Source: Desulfofundulus australicus DSM 11792 (lineage in GTDB: Bacteria > Bacillota > Desulfotomaculia > Desulfotomaculales > Desulfovirgulaceae). Taken from it: a stretch of DNA of 64,000 nucleotides. The DNA is taken from positions 1-64,000 of the forward strand of contig NZ_FQUW01000006.1 of the NCBI RefSeq assembly GCF_900129285.1, written 5' to 3'. The notes under the pieces are model-generated. The model was not told the DNA's origin, did no database searches, and saw only the letters and a program-made list of their open reading frames with translations. Positions 38,704 through 47,749 of this stretch are shown here, in pieces. A program made the translations under genes and the position numbers. Within the stretch, counting starts at the first letter, position 1. Every line of letters begins with the position of its first letter.

Positions 38704-39084
38704 GTGTCTGTAATCGCTAAAGCCCGGGAGCTGGGGAAAGAAATTGCCCGCTCCCAGGAGCTGGCAGCTATGCTCAAGGCCCAGCAGGCCATGCTGCAAG
38801 ACCCTGGCGCCAGGCAAATCATCGATGAATTCCATGAAAAGCAGCGGTTCCTGCAAATGCTTCAGAGTCAGGGCCTGGAGCTTACCGAAAGCCAGAAAGC
38901 CGACGTTGAAGATCTGGAAAAGCGTATGCTGGACAACCCTTTGATTACGGAGTTTTTCCGTGCACAGCAAAGTTTTGAGCAGCTACTGGAAGAAATTAAC
39001 CAGATTATCAGCGAAGCAATTTCCGGCAGCCAGTCTTCCTGCTCCGATGAAAGCTGTAGCTGTTGCTGTGGCTGTGATTCATAG
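38704..39084 (+). CDS. YlbF/YmcA family protein with cysteine-rich tail
   Basis: 126-residue mostly helical protein: ARELGKEIARSQELAAMLKAQQ and DEFHEKQRFLQM are typical of the YlbF family. In Bacillus, YlbF, YmcA and YaaT form an Fe-S complex that affects RNase Y, sporulation and competence. The last 20 residues hold six cysteines (CSDESCSCCCGC), a likely cluster or metal site. GTG 38704 is 8-9 bases after GGGAGG; it follows miaB at once, so the genes are probably co-transcribed. Confidence 0.82.
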   Translation: MSVIAKARELGKEIARSQELAAMLKAQQAMLQDPGARQIIDEFHEKQRFLQMLQSQGLELTESQKADVEDLEKRMLDNPLITEFFRAQQSFEQLLEEINQIISEAISGSQSSCSDESCSCCCGCDS

Positions 39085-40803
39085 TTATAACTGCTGGCGC
39101 ACCTGCAAGCGGCGGTAACGGTTAATAGCAGCAGCAATCTCCTGTACCCGGGGGCGAGCATAATCCCCCGGGTGCTGGCCTTTAAAGGGAGATATTACAT
39201 CGAGCCCTTCTTTATCTATATCTGCCATTACCGCCAGTATTACTTCCTTCAAGGTCAGTTTCCCATTTATATACCGTTTAGCCGCGTATCTGATGATTTC
39301 AGCTATAGCTCTTAGCTGGGCGGGATCGACCAGTTGTTCTACATCTTGAAGGTCAATATCCAGATGACCATAGACAATTTCATCGGTACCCCGTGCTTTT
39401 ACTTTGACACGCTCCTCAATAATAAAAGATGAAGGCAAAGGAATACGGTTAGTAACCTTATTCAAAACATCAACAGCTTCTACCTGCCGTTCATGACGAT
39501 GACGCAAGGCAATCTCCCTGGCCCGCCGGGTTACATCCCGCGGTATGTAATTTTGCATCATTATAACCCGGTCTGCTACCGAAAAATAATCACCCGAACC
39601 GCCTACCACAAGTATGGTTGAAACACCCAGTTGTTCGTAAAGCTGGCGCACCCTGTCAATAAAAGGGGTAATAGGCTCAAATTCCTTGGCCACCAGCTCC
39701 TGCATACGGCCATCCCGGATCATAAAGTTTGTGGCGCTGGTATCTTCATCTAAAAGTAATAAGCGGGTTCCTGCTTCCAGCGCTTCTATAATGTTAGCCG
39801 CCTGCGAGGTACTGCCGCTGGCGTTTTCCGTAGAAAATGCCCGTGTATCCTGTCCATGAGGCAGGTTGTTGATAAAAGCGCTGATGTCTACTTTTTCTAT
39901 ATAGCGGCCATCCTCAGCACGGATTTTTACCGCATCCCCTACGGTAATGACCAGTTCTCGCCCGTCCCCGGGGATATGGTTGTAAACCCCCCTTTCCAGG
40001 GCCCGTAGAAGGGTGGATTTACCATGATACCCTCCTCCCACGATAAGTGTCACACCCCGGGGAATGCCCATGCCTGTTGCCGTTCCGCCATTGGGTAACT
40101 CAAAAGAAACCTCCAGTTCAGGTGGGGACTGAAAGGGAATTACTCGACCCCGGGTTAAGGGGCGATCGCTAACCCCGCTTTCCCTGGGCAAAATAGCTCC
40201 GTTGGCTATAAAGGCTACCAGACCTTTTTCGTCCAGGTGTGCCCTCAAAAATTCCTGATCTTCGACCAGTTCAACCTGTTGCTTTATGGCTTTCGCATCC
40301 AGGCTTTTATAAAATAAAGATTCGTTAACAATATTCGGTAATTCTTCAAAGAAAATACGGATAGCTTCATGGCCGGTAATGGTTCGCCCGCGGGCAGGCA
40401 TACCTACCGTAAAACGTATCTCCACATATTCTTTATTTACTACGGCTCCGGTACGCTCAAGGATTTCCTGGCCGCAACGATCAACAGCAATCAGTCCACT
40501 TTTGCCGGTTCCCCGGTGTCCCCGGGCATGGCGGCCGATAGCCCGGCTAAACTGCCGCATCAAGTAGTCCTCCAGGGCGATCCTGCGGGGATAACTGGCA
40601 TATAACTCGGGTGGAAATCCGGCCAAACGCTGATCTACCCGTACGCGCAGGCGGCTGGGGGGCGCAAAGGGATCGCTTTGAACATGATCAATGAAAAGCA
40701 AATATTTGCCAAAGCTGTAACAGCCAGAGATGGTTTTATAGGCACCATAACCGCGTCCATCTATGTTTAGCAGGCGGGTACGCAGTGCTTCCTGGTTAAA
40801 CAA
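39085..40803 (-). CDS. Predicted ABC-class ATPase (COG3044 type)
   Basis: 572-residue soluble ATPase. Walker A-like GGGYHGKSTLLRALERGVY lies near residue 255, an ABC-like signature region STENASGSTSQAANI near 335, and Walker B LLLLDEDTSATNFM near 355. The first 230 residues form the family-specific part and there is no membrane domain. The function of this family is unknown. TTG 40803 is selected because GAGGTG lies six bases before it; a start at 40842 would include that site. It is convergent with the YlbF-family gene with no gap. Confidence 0.82.
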   Translation of the reverse strand: MFNQEALRTRLLNIDGRGYGAYKTISGCYSFGKYLLFIDHVQSDPFAPPSRLRVRVDQRLAGFPPELYASYPRRIALEDYLMRQFSRAIGRHARGHRGTGKSGLIAVDRCGQEILERTGAVVNKEYVEIRFTVGMPARGRTITGHEAIRIFFEELPNIVNESLFYKSLDAKAIKQQVELVEDQEFLRAHLDEKGLVAFIANGAILPRESGVSDRPLTRGRVIPFQSPPELEVSFELPNGGTATGMGIPRGVTLIVGGGYHGKSTLLRALERGVYNHIPGDGRELVITVGDAVKIRAEDGRYIEKVDISAFINNLPHGQDTRAFSTENASGSTSQAANIIEALEAGTRLLLLDEDTSATNFMIRDGRMQELVAKEFEPITPFIDRVRQLYEQLGVSTILVVGGSGDYFSVADRVIMMQNYIPRDVTRRAREIALRHRHERQVEAVDVLNKVTNRIPLPSSFIIEERVKVKARGTDEIVYGHLDIDLQDVEQLVDPAQLRAIAEIIRYAAKRYINGKLTLKEVILAVMADIDKEGLDVISPFKGQHPGDYARPRVQEIAAAINRYRRLQVRQQL

Positions 40804-40869
40804 GAGATACACCTCTTTAAGAATGAATTTCAACCCTCTCAATAAAGTTACTTACTTAAGGTTTCTTTG

Positions 40870-40905
40870 AAAAAATCATTAACAGGGGCCACCAATGTGG
40901 CCCTG
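40870..40905 (-). terminator. Rho-independent terminator after cheW
   Basis: On the minus strand CAGGGCCAC, loop ATTG, GTGGCCCCTG forms a strong stem with one bulged base. TTAATGATTTTTTC follows. It begins two bases after the cheW stop. Confidence 0.65.
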
Positions 40906-40906
40906 A

Positions 40907-41320
40907 TTAATACAAAACCCGGCTCAGGTTCAGCAGCAGCCAGAGACGATCGTTCTTTTTTATTACCCCCCGGAGGAACTCCATGTTATCGCCTGCTACG
41001 GCCGGTGGTTCTATCTCATCATCGCTGTACCGGGCCACCTCCAGAACGTTATCAACGATCATACCCACTTTCTGTCCTTCATACTCCACCACAATAATCC
41101 TGGTGTTATCAGTACACTCCTGTACAGGAAGATCCAGGCGCTTGTTCAGATTTATAACCGGTACGATGCTCCCCCTCAGGTTGATAATGCCCTCAACGTA
41201 GCTCCTGGTATTAGGAACCCTGGTGATGTCTGTCATACGAATTATCTCCTGCGTTTCCTGAATAGGCAGGGCATACTGCTGATCATTCAACTGGAAAATT
41301 ACTACCTGTTGCTCAACCAT
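40907..41320 (-). CDS. cheW: CheW-like chemotaxis coupling protein
   Basis: 137-residue SH3-like adaptor that links chemoreceptors to CheA. Marks are VIFQLNDQQYALPI, GIINLRGSIVPVINLNKRL and GMIVDNVLEVARY. No other chemotaxis gene is in the window, so the partner kinase is elsewhere. It is the last gene before a terminator. Confidence 0.9.
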   Translation of the reverse strand: MVEQQVVIFQLNDQQYALPIQETQEIIRMTDITRVPNTRSYVEGIINLRGSIVPVINLNKRLDLPVQECTDNTRIIVVEYEGQKVGMIVDNVLEVARYSDDEIEPPAVAGDNMEFLRGVIKKNDRLWLLLNLSRVLY

Positions 41321-41364
41321 ATTAAACTATACCACCTTCCTTTATTGCCGGGGTGCATTTTGAT

Positions 41365-41487
41365 CTATTTTTTGGGTTGAGCTTCTTTAACCAGCTTATC
41401 CTTAGTTGCCCCACATGATTTGCATTTACCAGGCTTGCAGCGAGCTTCCACCACATTTCCACATTCCTGACATTTCCAAACAGCCAT
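41365..41487 (-). CDS. RCKP-type mini rubredoxin-like protein (40 residues)
   Basis: A 40-residue protein that starts MAVWKCQECG and contains EARCKPGKCKSCG: two C-x2-C pairs typical of a rubredoxin-like zinc or iron knuckle, with the RCKP signature between. GGAGGTGAG precedes the ATG and the frame ends at TAG. Such small proteins are found in strict anaerobes, alone or as a domain of rubrerythrins, and may bind iron or zinc; function unknown. It lies between rpe and cheW on the same strand. Confidence 0.82.
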   Translation of the reverse strand: MAVWKCQECGNVVEARCKPGKCKSCGATKDKLVKEAQPKK

Positions 41488-41491
41488 ATTC

Positions 41492-42169
41492 TCACCTCCT
41501 TATATTTTCCGATATATTTTCCGATGCCTGCCGGATATCCCTGATAGCAACTGCCGGATCCGGAGCGCTAAATATCGCCGAACCAGCTACCAGAACCGTC
41601 GCCCCGGCACGTACCACCAGCGGAGCGGTAGAAGTATTGATGCCACCATCCACCTGAATTTCCACGTCCAAGCCGGCATCATCTATCATTTTACGGATCT
41701 TTTCGATTTTAACTAAAGTCTGGGGAATAAAGGCCTGTCCACCAAAACCTGGGTTGACGGTCATCACCAGCACCAGATCGAAGAGTCCGGGTAGATACTC
41801 CAGCACCTCCGGGGGAGTAGCTGGATTCAGGGCCACCCCGCACCTGGCTCCTTTATCCCGAATGTGGGTGAGCGTACGGTGAAGATGAGGGCATGCCTCT
41901 GCATGTACTGTGATCAGGTCGGCTCCTGCCTCAACAAAAGCATCTATATAGCGATCGGGATCCTCAATCATTAAATGAACATCAAAAGTAAGGTGGGTAT
42001 GGGGCCTTAAAGCTGCCACCACTAGGGGCCCGATAGTAATATTGGGCACAAAATGACCGTCCATAACATCAAGATGTAGATAATCTGCACCGGCTTTCTC
42101 CACTCTTTGTACATCATCAAGGAGGCGGGCAAAGTTGGCCGATAGAATTGACGGCGCTATTTTGATCAC
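41492..42169 (-). CDS. rpe: Ribulose-phosphate 3-epimerase
   Basis: 225-residue TIM-barrel enzyme interconverting ribulose 5-phosphate and xylulose 5-phosphate. SILSANFARLLDDV, HLDVMDGHFVPNITIGP, VHLMIEDPD, MTVNPGFGGQAF and VDGGINTSTAP contain the metal and phosphate-binding residues. Four-base overlap with rsgA, which precedes it in transcription, is a common Firmicute arrangement. Confidence 0.96.
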   Translation of the reverse strand: MIKIAPSILSANFARLLDDVQRVEKAGADYLHLDVMDGHFVPNITIGPLVVAALRPHTHLTFDVHLMIEDPDRYIDAFVEAGADLITVHAEACPHLHRTLTHIRDKGARCGVALNPATPPEVLEYLPGLFDLVLVMTVNPGFGGQAFIPQTLVKIEKIRKMIDDAGLDVEIQVDGGINTSTAPLVVRAGATVLVAGSAIFSAPDPAVAIRDIRQASENISENIRR

Positions 42170-43044
42170 CAGTATCTCCTCTCCAGTTCCATTACTTCTT
42201 GCAGTAATTGAACATAGTTCTCATAGCGAAAGGTAGAAATTTCCCCTGCTTTGACGGCCTCTTTTACTGCACAACCTGGTTCCTGGAAATGCAGACAGGT
42301 GTTAAAACGGCAATCATTCTGGTAAGCTATAAATTCCAGATAGAATTTCCCCAACTCTTCCCGCTTTATTTCCGGCAAGTAGAGGCTGGAAAAGCCGGGA
42401 GTATCAGCAACCAAACCTCCTCCGGGCAAACGTAAAAGCTCCACATGCCTGGTGGTATGCCGGCCACGACCCAGCTTACGGCTTACTTCCCCTGTCTTCA
42501 GGTTCAAACCGGGAATCAGGGCGTTGAGCAGGCTGGATTTGCCCACGCCGGAAGGCCCGGCCAGTACAGTAATATGACCTTTGAGAAGAGTTCTTAATTC
42601 TTCAAGCCCCCTCCCATCCCTGGTACTGGCACAAACAACCGGATAACCCGCCCGGCGATAAACGTTGTAAATATCTTTAATATTTTCCTCTCCCAGATCC
42701 ACTTTGTTAAAGCAAATAGCTGGATTTACCCCTGCATGCTGGGCCTGGACTAAAAACCGATCCAGTAAAAAAGTATTGGGAGGCGGTTCCTTCACTGAAA
42801 ACACAATCAGCGCACGGTCAACATTGGCTACCGGAGGACGAACGAGACGGGTCTGGCGAGGGCATATATCTTCAATTACCCCCTGACCGCAGGAATGGGG
42901 GGAAAAGATAACCCGATCGCCAACGAGTATTTGCTGTTTCTCCCGGCGCAAACGCCCTCTCACAGCACAATCGTATATCTCCTCGCCCAAGGACACATAA
43001 TAGTGTCCGCCACAGGCCTTGATTACCGTTCCCTCATGATGCAT
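42166..43044 (-). CDS. rsgA: Ribosome small-subunit GTPase RsgA
   Basis: 292-residue circularly permuted GTPase that helps mature the 30S subunit. An N-terminal OB fold is followed by G4 CFNKVDLG, G1 GPSGVGKSSLLN, G3 DTPGFSS and the zinc knuckle around CRFNTCLHFQEPGC. It follows the prkC gene by 12 bases, as in many Firmicutes. Confidence 0.96.
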   Translation of the reverse strand: MHHEGTVIKACGGHYYVSLGEEIYDCAVRGRLRREKQQILVGDRVIFSPHSCGQGVIEDICPRQTRLVRPPVANVDRALIVFSVKEPPPNTFLLDRFLVQAQHAGVNPAICFNKVDLGEENIKDIYNVYRRAGYPVVCASTRDGRGLEELRTLLKGHITVLAGPSGVGKSSLLNALIPGLNLKTGEVSRKLGRGRHTTRHVELLRLPGGGLVADTPGFSSLYLPEIKREELGKFYLEFIAYQNDCRFNTCLHFQEPGCAVKEAVKAGEISTFRYENYVQLLQEVMELERRYW

Positions 43045-43056
43045 ATTTTAAGCTGT

Positions 43057-44937
43057 TTACTCCCCCCTTTCAATCATCGTCATTTTTTTCCCTTCTTTGA
43101 GAGATTTTTGCTTTACCAGCTTATTATCAATGTAAATTTGAATGGTGGCCTGGCCGTAATAACGTACAGTTGTTATAACTGTTTCCCCGGGCTGGTGCGT
43201 ATTTACATAAGCCAGAGTGGTTCCCCGTACATCGTTGACCACAATCTTTACCTGATGGGTCTGGCCATCGTTCTCAAGGGGCACCTTAACCTGAGCCTCC
43301 CCGGGTACTGGACCCGGTCCTTTGCTCAAAGTTACTTTTACCACTGAACCCTGAGTAACCAGACTGTCGGGTTCAGGTTCCTGATCGATAACTTGATTTT
43401 GAAAATATCTGGTGCTTTCTACCCATTCCACATTTTCATCCAGGCCAAGGTTATTTTCAGCCAGTTTAGCCCTGGCCTGCTCCAAAGTTAACCCGATCAG
43501 ATTTGGTACCCGGGATTCTTTTGGTTTTGGCCCAAGGGAAAGATAAACTTTTACCGCAGTACCGGGAGCCACCCGTTCCCCCGCAACAGGAGATTGCTGG
43601 AAGATTAAATCGGGGGGAACATCATCATTATAATCCTTAAGCACCTGATCGGCCAGAACCAGACCTCTCTCAACCAGGCGCAAACGAGCATCTTCCAGGC
43701 TCAACCTGTACAGGTCCGGTACTTCCCGCAGGTCGGGCCCCAGGCTAACCGTCAGAGTAATATCCCGTGGAGGCTTTACGGGACCGTCATCCGGACCGAT
43801 ATCCTGTTCAATAACATACCCCTCAGGAATTTCAGGATGATGCTCTTCACGCACCTTTACCTGAAATCCCAGGTCTGTGAGAATTTTCTGGGCTTCGGAT
43901 AATTTCTTGTTCACTACTGAAGGTACTGTAACAGGCGGGGGACCTTTGAGATAATCACTCAGCGCGTAGAGCCCCCCTGCCAAAAGTACAAGCAGCAGCA
44001 AAGCCAGAGAAACCCAGCCTGCAGTACGCAACCTGCGGCGGTGAGGCTTTTTTTCTACCGGCTGGAGCACACGGGTGGCCATATCATCCAGGGGGATGAA
44101 ACGGGTAGCCTCCTCCCCGCTGGATGCAAAAAGATTTTCCAGGCGCCGGGCCATTTCCCGTGCGGAACCGAAACGCAACTCGGGATTTTTTTGCATCGCC
44201 CTCATTACAATTTGCTCAAGGGCGGGAGAAATAGCAGGATTGCGATGGGAAGGAGGTTCGGGTTCTTCCTGAATGTGTTTGATAGCCACGGCAATGGGAC
44301 TATCTCCACCAAAGGGAACGCTACCGGTAAGCATTTCATAAAGAACAACACCCAGGGAATATAGATCCGAACGGGGACCGGCCAGCTCACCCCTCGCCTG
44401 TTCAGGGGAGATATAGTGTACAGATCCTACAATGGTATCGGTCTGAGTAATTGTTGCTGTTGAAGCTTCCCGGGCAATACCAAAATCAGTTAATTTGGCC
44501 CGCCCGCCCTTAGTAATCAAAATATTGTGGGGCTTGATATCGCGGTGCACAATATTATTCTCATGGGCATGTTCCAGGGCTTCCAGTATCTGGTACGCAA
44601 TCTGAACTGCTTTTTCCGGAGGCAAGGCACCTTCCCGGCGGATAATTGTCTTTAAATCTTCACCGTCTACATACTCCATTACCAGGTACTGGATATCCCC
44701 TTCCTGCCCTACATCGTAAATAGATACGATATTGGGATGGGAAAGGCTGGCCACTGCCTGAGCCTCACGGCGAAAACGGCGGGTAAAATCTTTATCCGAG
44801 GAAAATTCCGGACGCAAAATCTTTATGGTAACCAGGCGGTTCAAAAATGTATCCCGGCCTTTATAGACAACGGCCATTCCTCCACCGCCCAGCCGTTCCA
44901 GAATTTCATACCGGTTTCCCAGCTGCTTCCCAATCAT
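43057..44937 (-). CDS. prkC: Membrane Ser/Thr protein kinase with PASTA domains (PrkC/PknB)
   Basis: 626-residue kinase. The cytoplasmic kinase domain (1-270) has GGGGMAVVYKGRD, HRDIKPHNILI and DFGIAREAS. A transmembrane helix near 305-325 leads to three extracellular PASTA repeats (VPSVVNKKLSEAQKIL, VPDLYRLSLEDARLRL, VPNLIGLTLEQARAKL), which bind muropeptides or lipid II. A further C-terminal domain of about 75 residues follows. It phosphorylates cell-wall and division proteins and may drive spore germination. The matching phosphatase is encoded at 47746-48462. Confidence 0.96.
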   Translation of the reverse strand: MIGKQLGNRYEILERLGGGGMAVVYKGRDTFLNRLVTIKILRPEFSSDKDFTRRFRREAQAVASLSHPNIVSIYDVGQEGDIQYLVMEYVDGEDLKTIIRREGALPPEKAVQIAYQILEALEHAHENNIVHRDIKPHNILITKGGRAKLTDFGIAREASTATITQTDTIVGSVHYISPEQARGELAGPRSDLYSLGVVLYEMLTGSVPFGGDSPIAVAIKHIQEEPEPPSHRNPAISPALEQIVMRAMQKNPELRFGSAREMARRLENLFASSGEEATRFIPLDDMATRVLQPVEKKPHRRRLRTAGWVSLALLLLVLLAGGLYALSDYLKGPPPVTVPSVVNKKLSEAQKILTDLGFQVKVREEHHPEIPEGYVIEQDIGPDDGPVKPPRDITLTVSLGPDLREVPDLYRLSLEDARLRLVERGLVLADQVLKDYNDDVPPDLIFQQSPVAGERVAPGTAVKVYLSLGPKPKESRVPNLIGLTLEQARAKLAENNLGLDENVEWVESTRYFQNQVIDQEPEPDSLVTQGSVVKVTLSKGPGPVPGEAQVKVPLENDGQTHQVKIVVNDVRGTTLAYVNTHQPGETVITTVRYYGQATIQIYIDNKLVKQKSLKEGKKMTMIERGE

Positions 44938-44988
44938 TCCTTGTCACCTCAAGCCTTGGTTGGGTAGTTTAGCCTTTTTGCTTCCTTT

Positions 44989-46428
44989 TTATTCCATGCC
45001 GCTAGCCGGGGTTAATACCGCCCGCATTATCTCCCGGGCAATGGGAGCGGCCACTATACCCCCTGCACCACCATTCTCTACAATCACCGCCACCGCTACC
45101 CTTGGTTTTTCTGCTGGAGCAAAACCGACAAACCAGGCGTGAGTTTTTCCCCTGGGATTTTGTGCCGAACCAGTTTTTCCTGCTACAGTTATACCAGGAA
45201 TAATCGCTTCCTTACCCGTGCCACTGTTTACTGCCTCCACCATGGCCTCCTTAATAATCCTGGCCACTTCAGGTTTAATTGCAGTGAGCCAGGGTCGGGG
45301 GGATGACTGCAAAATTACCCTCCCCTCCGGATCCTGAACCCGGATCAGGAGGTGGGGGTGCATAATTACCCCCTCGTTGGCAATAGCAGCTGCCACAAGA
45401 GCCATTTGCAAAGGGTTGACCAGCACCTCTCCCTGACCAATGGCGCTGGAACCAAGCTGGGGCTTATTCATTTTTTCTGGATGGGTGAGAGTCCCCGGCC
45501 TGTAAGCAACTTCGTTCAGAACATCCGTCCAGGGATTTAAAGTTAAACCAAAGGCACGGGCAGTTTGATAAAATCTTTCTGCCCCCATCTCCAGTCCCAA
45601 CCGGGCAAAAGTGGAATTACAGGAAACGGCCAGTGCTTGAAAAAAATCCACCCTTCCATGGGCAGCAGTATCGGTAAGCCGGAAACCATCAATGATTAAA
45701 CTTCCCTGACAATTAAAAATACGTCTGCTTACCCCCGGATCTGTGGTCAAAGCACCGGCGGCTGTAATTAATTTAAAAGTTGAACCAGGTGGGTAGGCCC
45801 CCTGGGTCGCTCTATTCAGAAGAGGAGCCTCTTTATCATTTTGTAACAAATCGTACACGGTGACAACCTTCCCGCCGGAAGAACGACCGGCCGGTTGTTC
45901 GATTATATTGGGATCATAACTTGGCTTGCTCACCAGGGCCAGAATTTCCCCATTTCTTGGATCGAGTACTGCCACTGCCCCTTTCCGGTCGCCCAGAAGT
46001 TGCATGGCCAACTGCTGAAGGCGTGAATCCAGGGATACGATGACATTGTTACCCAGAAGAGGACGCCCCAGTAACCGGTTAATATTCATCTTTATTTTGT
46101 CATTACCGTTCATGGCCAGTAGATAACGATCATAAGCAGCTTCCAGACCGGTGCGTCCATAACGCTGGGAAACAAAGCCAATTACATGAGCAGCATCTTC
46201 ACCGAGAGGGTAAACGCGCCTACCCTCCTTGCTTACCGCTAAAATTTCCCCCCTGCGATCAAATATGGTTCCCCGGTGGATACTGGCCTCATAGGCTGCC
46301 AGACGCCGGTTATGCGGATCCGTAGCCAGGGTCGGCCCCATAAAAACTATAACGTAGCCAATATAAAGGCACAGGATAACAAATGCTCCCAGGACCATGT
46401 AGCTTAACCGGCGAACATTTGCTTTCAT
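44989..46428 (-). CDS. Class B penicillin-binding protein (PbpA type)
   Basis: 479-residue transpeptidase with a single N-terminal transmembrane helix (residues 10-31). Active-site motifs: GSTFKLITA (SxxK), SCNSTF (SxN) and AGKTGSAQNP (KTG). It is shorter than FtsI or SpoVD and lacks a PASTA domain, as do PbpA proteins of actinobacteria. It pairs with the FtsW/RodA polymerase gene 25 bases upstream to make septal, side-wall or spore peptidoglycan. Confidence 0.93.
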   Translation of the reverse strand: MKANVRRLSYMVLGAFVILCLYIGYVIVFMGPTLATDPHNRRLAAYEASIHRGTIFDRRGEILAVSKEGRRVYPLGEDAAHVIGFVSQRYGRTGLEAAYDRYLLAMNGNDKIKMNINRLLGRPLLGNNVIVSLDSRLQQLAMQLLGDRKGAVAVLDPRNGEILALVSKPSYDPNIIEQPAGRSSGGKVVTVYDLLQNDKEAPLLNRATQGAYPPGSTFKLITAAGALTTDPGVSRRIFNCQGSLIIDGFRLTDTAAHGRVDFFQALAVSCNSTFARLGLEMGAERFYQTARAFGLTLNPWTDVLNEVAYRPGTLTHPEKMNKPQLGSSAIGQGEVLVNPLQMALVAAAIANEGVIMHPHLLIRVQDPEGRVILQSSPRPWLTAIKPEVARIIKEAMVEAVNSGTGKEAIIPGITVAGKTGSAQNPRGKTHAWFVGFAPAEKPRVAVAVIVENGGAGGIVAAPIAREIMRAVLTPASGME

Positions 46429-46453
46429 TTTTCATCCCCACTATCTGGCTCTT

Positions 46454-47749
46454 TTATGAGCGGCCTGAAGTTATTTGCACTTCGTGGGAGATATTTAATA
46501 AAAACCCTAAAATAATAAAATTGGCCACCAGAGAGCTTCCCCCGTAACTAAGAAAAGGCAGTGTAATCCCCGTCAGGGGCAATAATTTAATTACTCCAGC
46601 AATAATAATGAAGGTTTGCAGCCCCATCAAAGCCGTGAACCCGGCCGCTAAAAGGCAGGCGAAATCATCTTTAGCAGCCAGAGCAATTAAAAACCCGCGG
46701 TAAACAAAAAGCATGTAAATCATTATCAAACCAAGGCTTCCGGCCAGGCCCAATTCCTCTGCTATGGCCGCAAAAATGAAATCGGTATGTACCGCAGGTA
46801 TAAACTGGGGCATCCCTGCACCCAGCCCCGTTCCGGTTATGCCACCGGCCGTCAGGGCAAAAAGGGACTGGACAACCTGATAACCGGCGGCTTCCGCCTG
46901 TTGCCAGGGATCAAGCCAGATCCCAATACGCAATCGAACATGTTCAAACAGAAAATAAGCTGCTGCTGCCCCGGCTAAAAAAAGCGCTCCACCCAGGCAA
47001 ACATAAGCTACCCGTGCCGTACTGGCGTAAACCATGGCCAAAAATGTAGTAAAATAAATTAAAGCGGCACCCAGATCTTTTTGAAAAATTAAAAGCAAGA
47101 GGGAAATACCCCACATAATCAGCATGGGCCCCCATTCCTGCGGGGCGGGCAGGGTAATTCCCCAAATTCTTTGAGTTCCTTCTGCCAGGGCAAGCCGGTT
47201 TTCGGCCAGAAAGGCAGCCAAAAAGAGCACCAGCAGGATTTTTACAAATTCTGAAGGCTGCACCTGGAAAAAACCGAGATCCAGCCAGCTTTTTGCTCCT
47301 CCCTGCTCGATACCAAAAAAGATGGGCAATAAAAGGCCTATTATTCCAGCCAGAGCATAAATATACTTATATTCCGCCAGTAGTCGATAATGAAGAAAGT
47401 AGCGGGTCACTACCCACAGAGCAAAAAGGCCGGTCATTAACCATACAAATTGCCGTTCTGCATAAGCCGGGTTCAGACGGTAAAGGAAAATAAGGCTGGT
47501 AGAGGAAAAAAAAGCGACCAGTGGCAGCAAAAAGGGATCCGCAGCAAAATTGAACCGGCACCAGAAAAGGTGCAGGATCCAGAAACCTATCATGGCAATT
47601 AGCGCACCTGCCAGCACCACTAACGCAGGCAGCAAAGGCTTCCAGAGGTAAAGTGTCCCGGCTCCTATTAGCAGGTAAGCACTTACCCAATAAAGCAATT
47701 TTCGTTCGACAGCCCTTAATCGGGATGCCGCGGAAAGAGTCATTTTCAA
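46454..47749 (-). CDS. FtsW/RodA/SpoVE family peptidoglycan polymerase
   Basis: 431-residue SEDS protein with about ten to twelve membrane helices. GGAKSWLDLGFFQVQPSEFVKI, FQKDLGAALIYF, GTGLGAGMPQFIPAVHTDFIFAAIAEE and PLTGITLPFLSYGGSSL are family blocks. It polymerises lipid II and works with the class B PBP encoded next. Whether it belongs to the elongation, division or spore system cannot be decided; the kinase cluster favours a RodA-like role. Confidence 0.93.
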   Translation of the reverse strand: MKMTLSAASRLRAVERKLLYWVSAYLLIGAGTLYLWKPLLPALVVLAGALIAMIGFWILHLFWCRFNFAADPFLLPLVAFFSSTSLIFLYRLNPAYAERQFVWLMTGLFALWVVTRYFLHYRLLAEYKYIYALAGIIGLLLPIFFGIEQGGAKSWLDLGFFQVQPSEFVKILLVLFLAAFLAENRLALAEGTQRIWGITLPAPQEWGPMLIMWGISLLLLIFQKDLGAALIYFTTFLAMVYASTARVAYVCLGGALFLAGAAAAYFLFEHVRLRIGIWLDPWQQAEAAGYQVVQSLFALTAGGITGTGLGAGMPQFIPAVHTDFIFAAIAEELGLAGSLGLIMIYMLFVYRGFLIALAAKDDFACLLAAGFTALMGLQTFIIIAGVIKLLPLTGITLPFLSYGGSSLVANFIILGFLLNISHEVQITSGRS

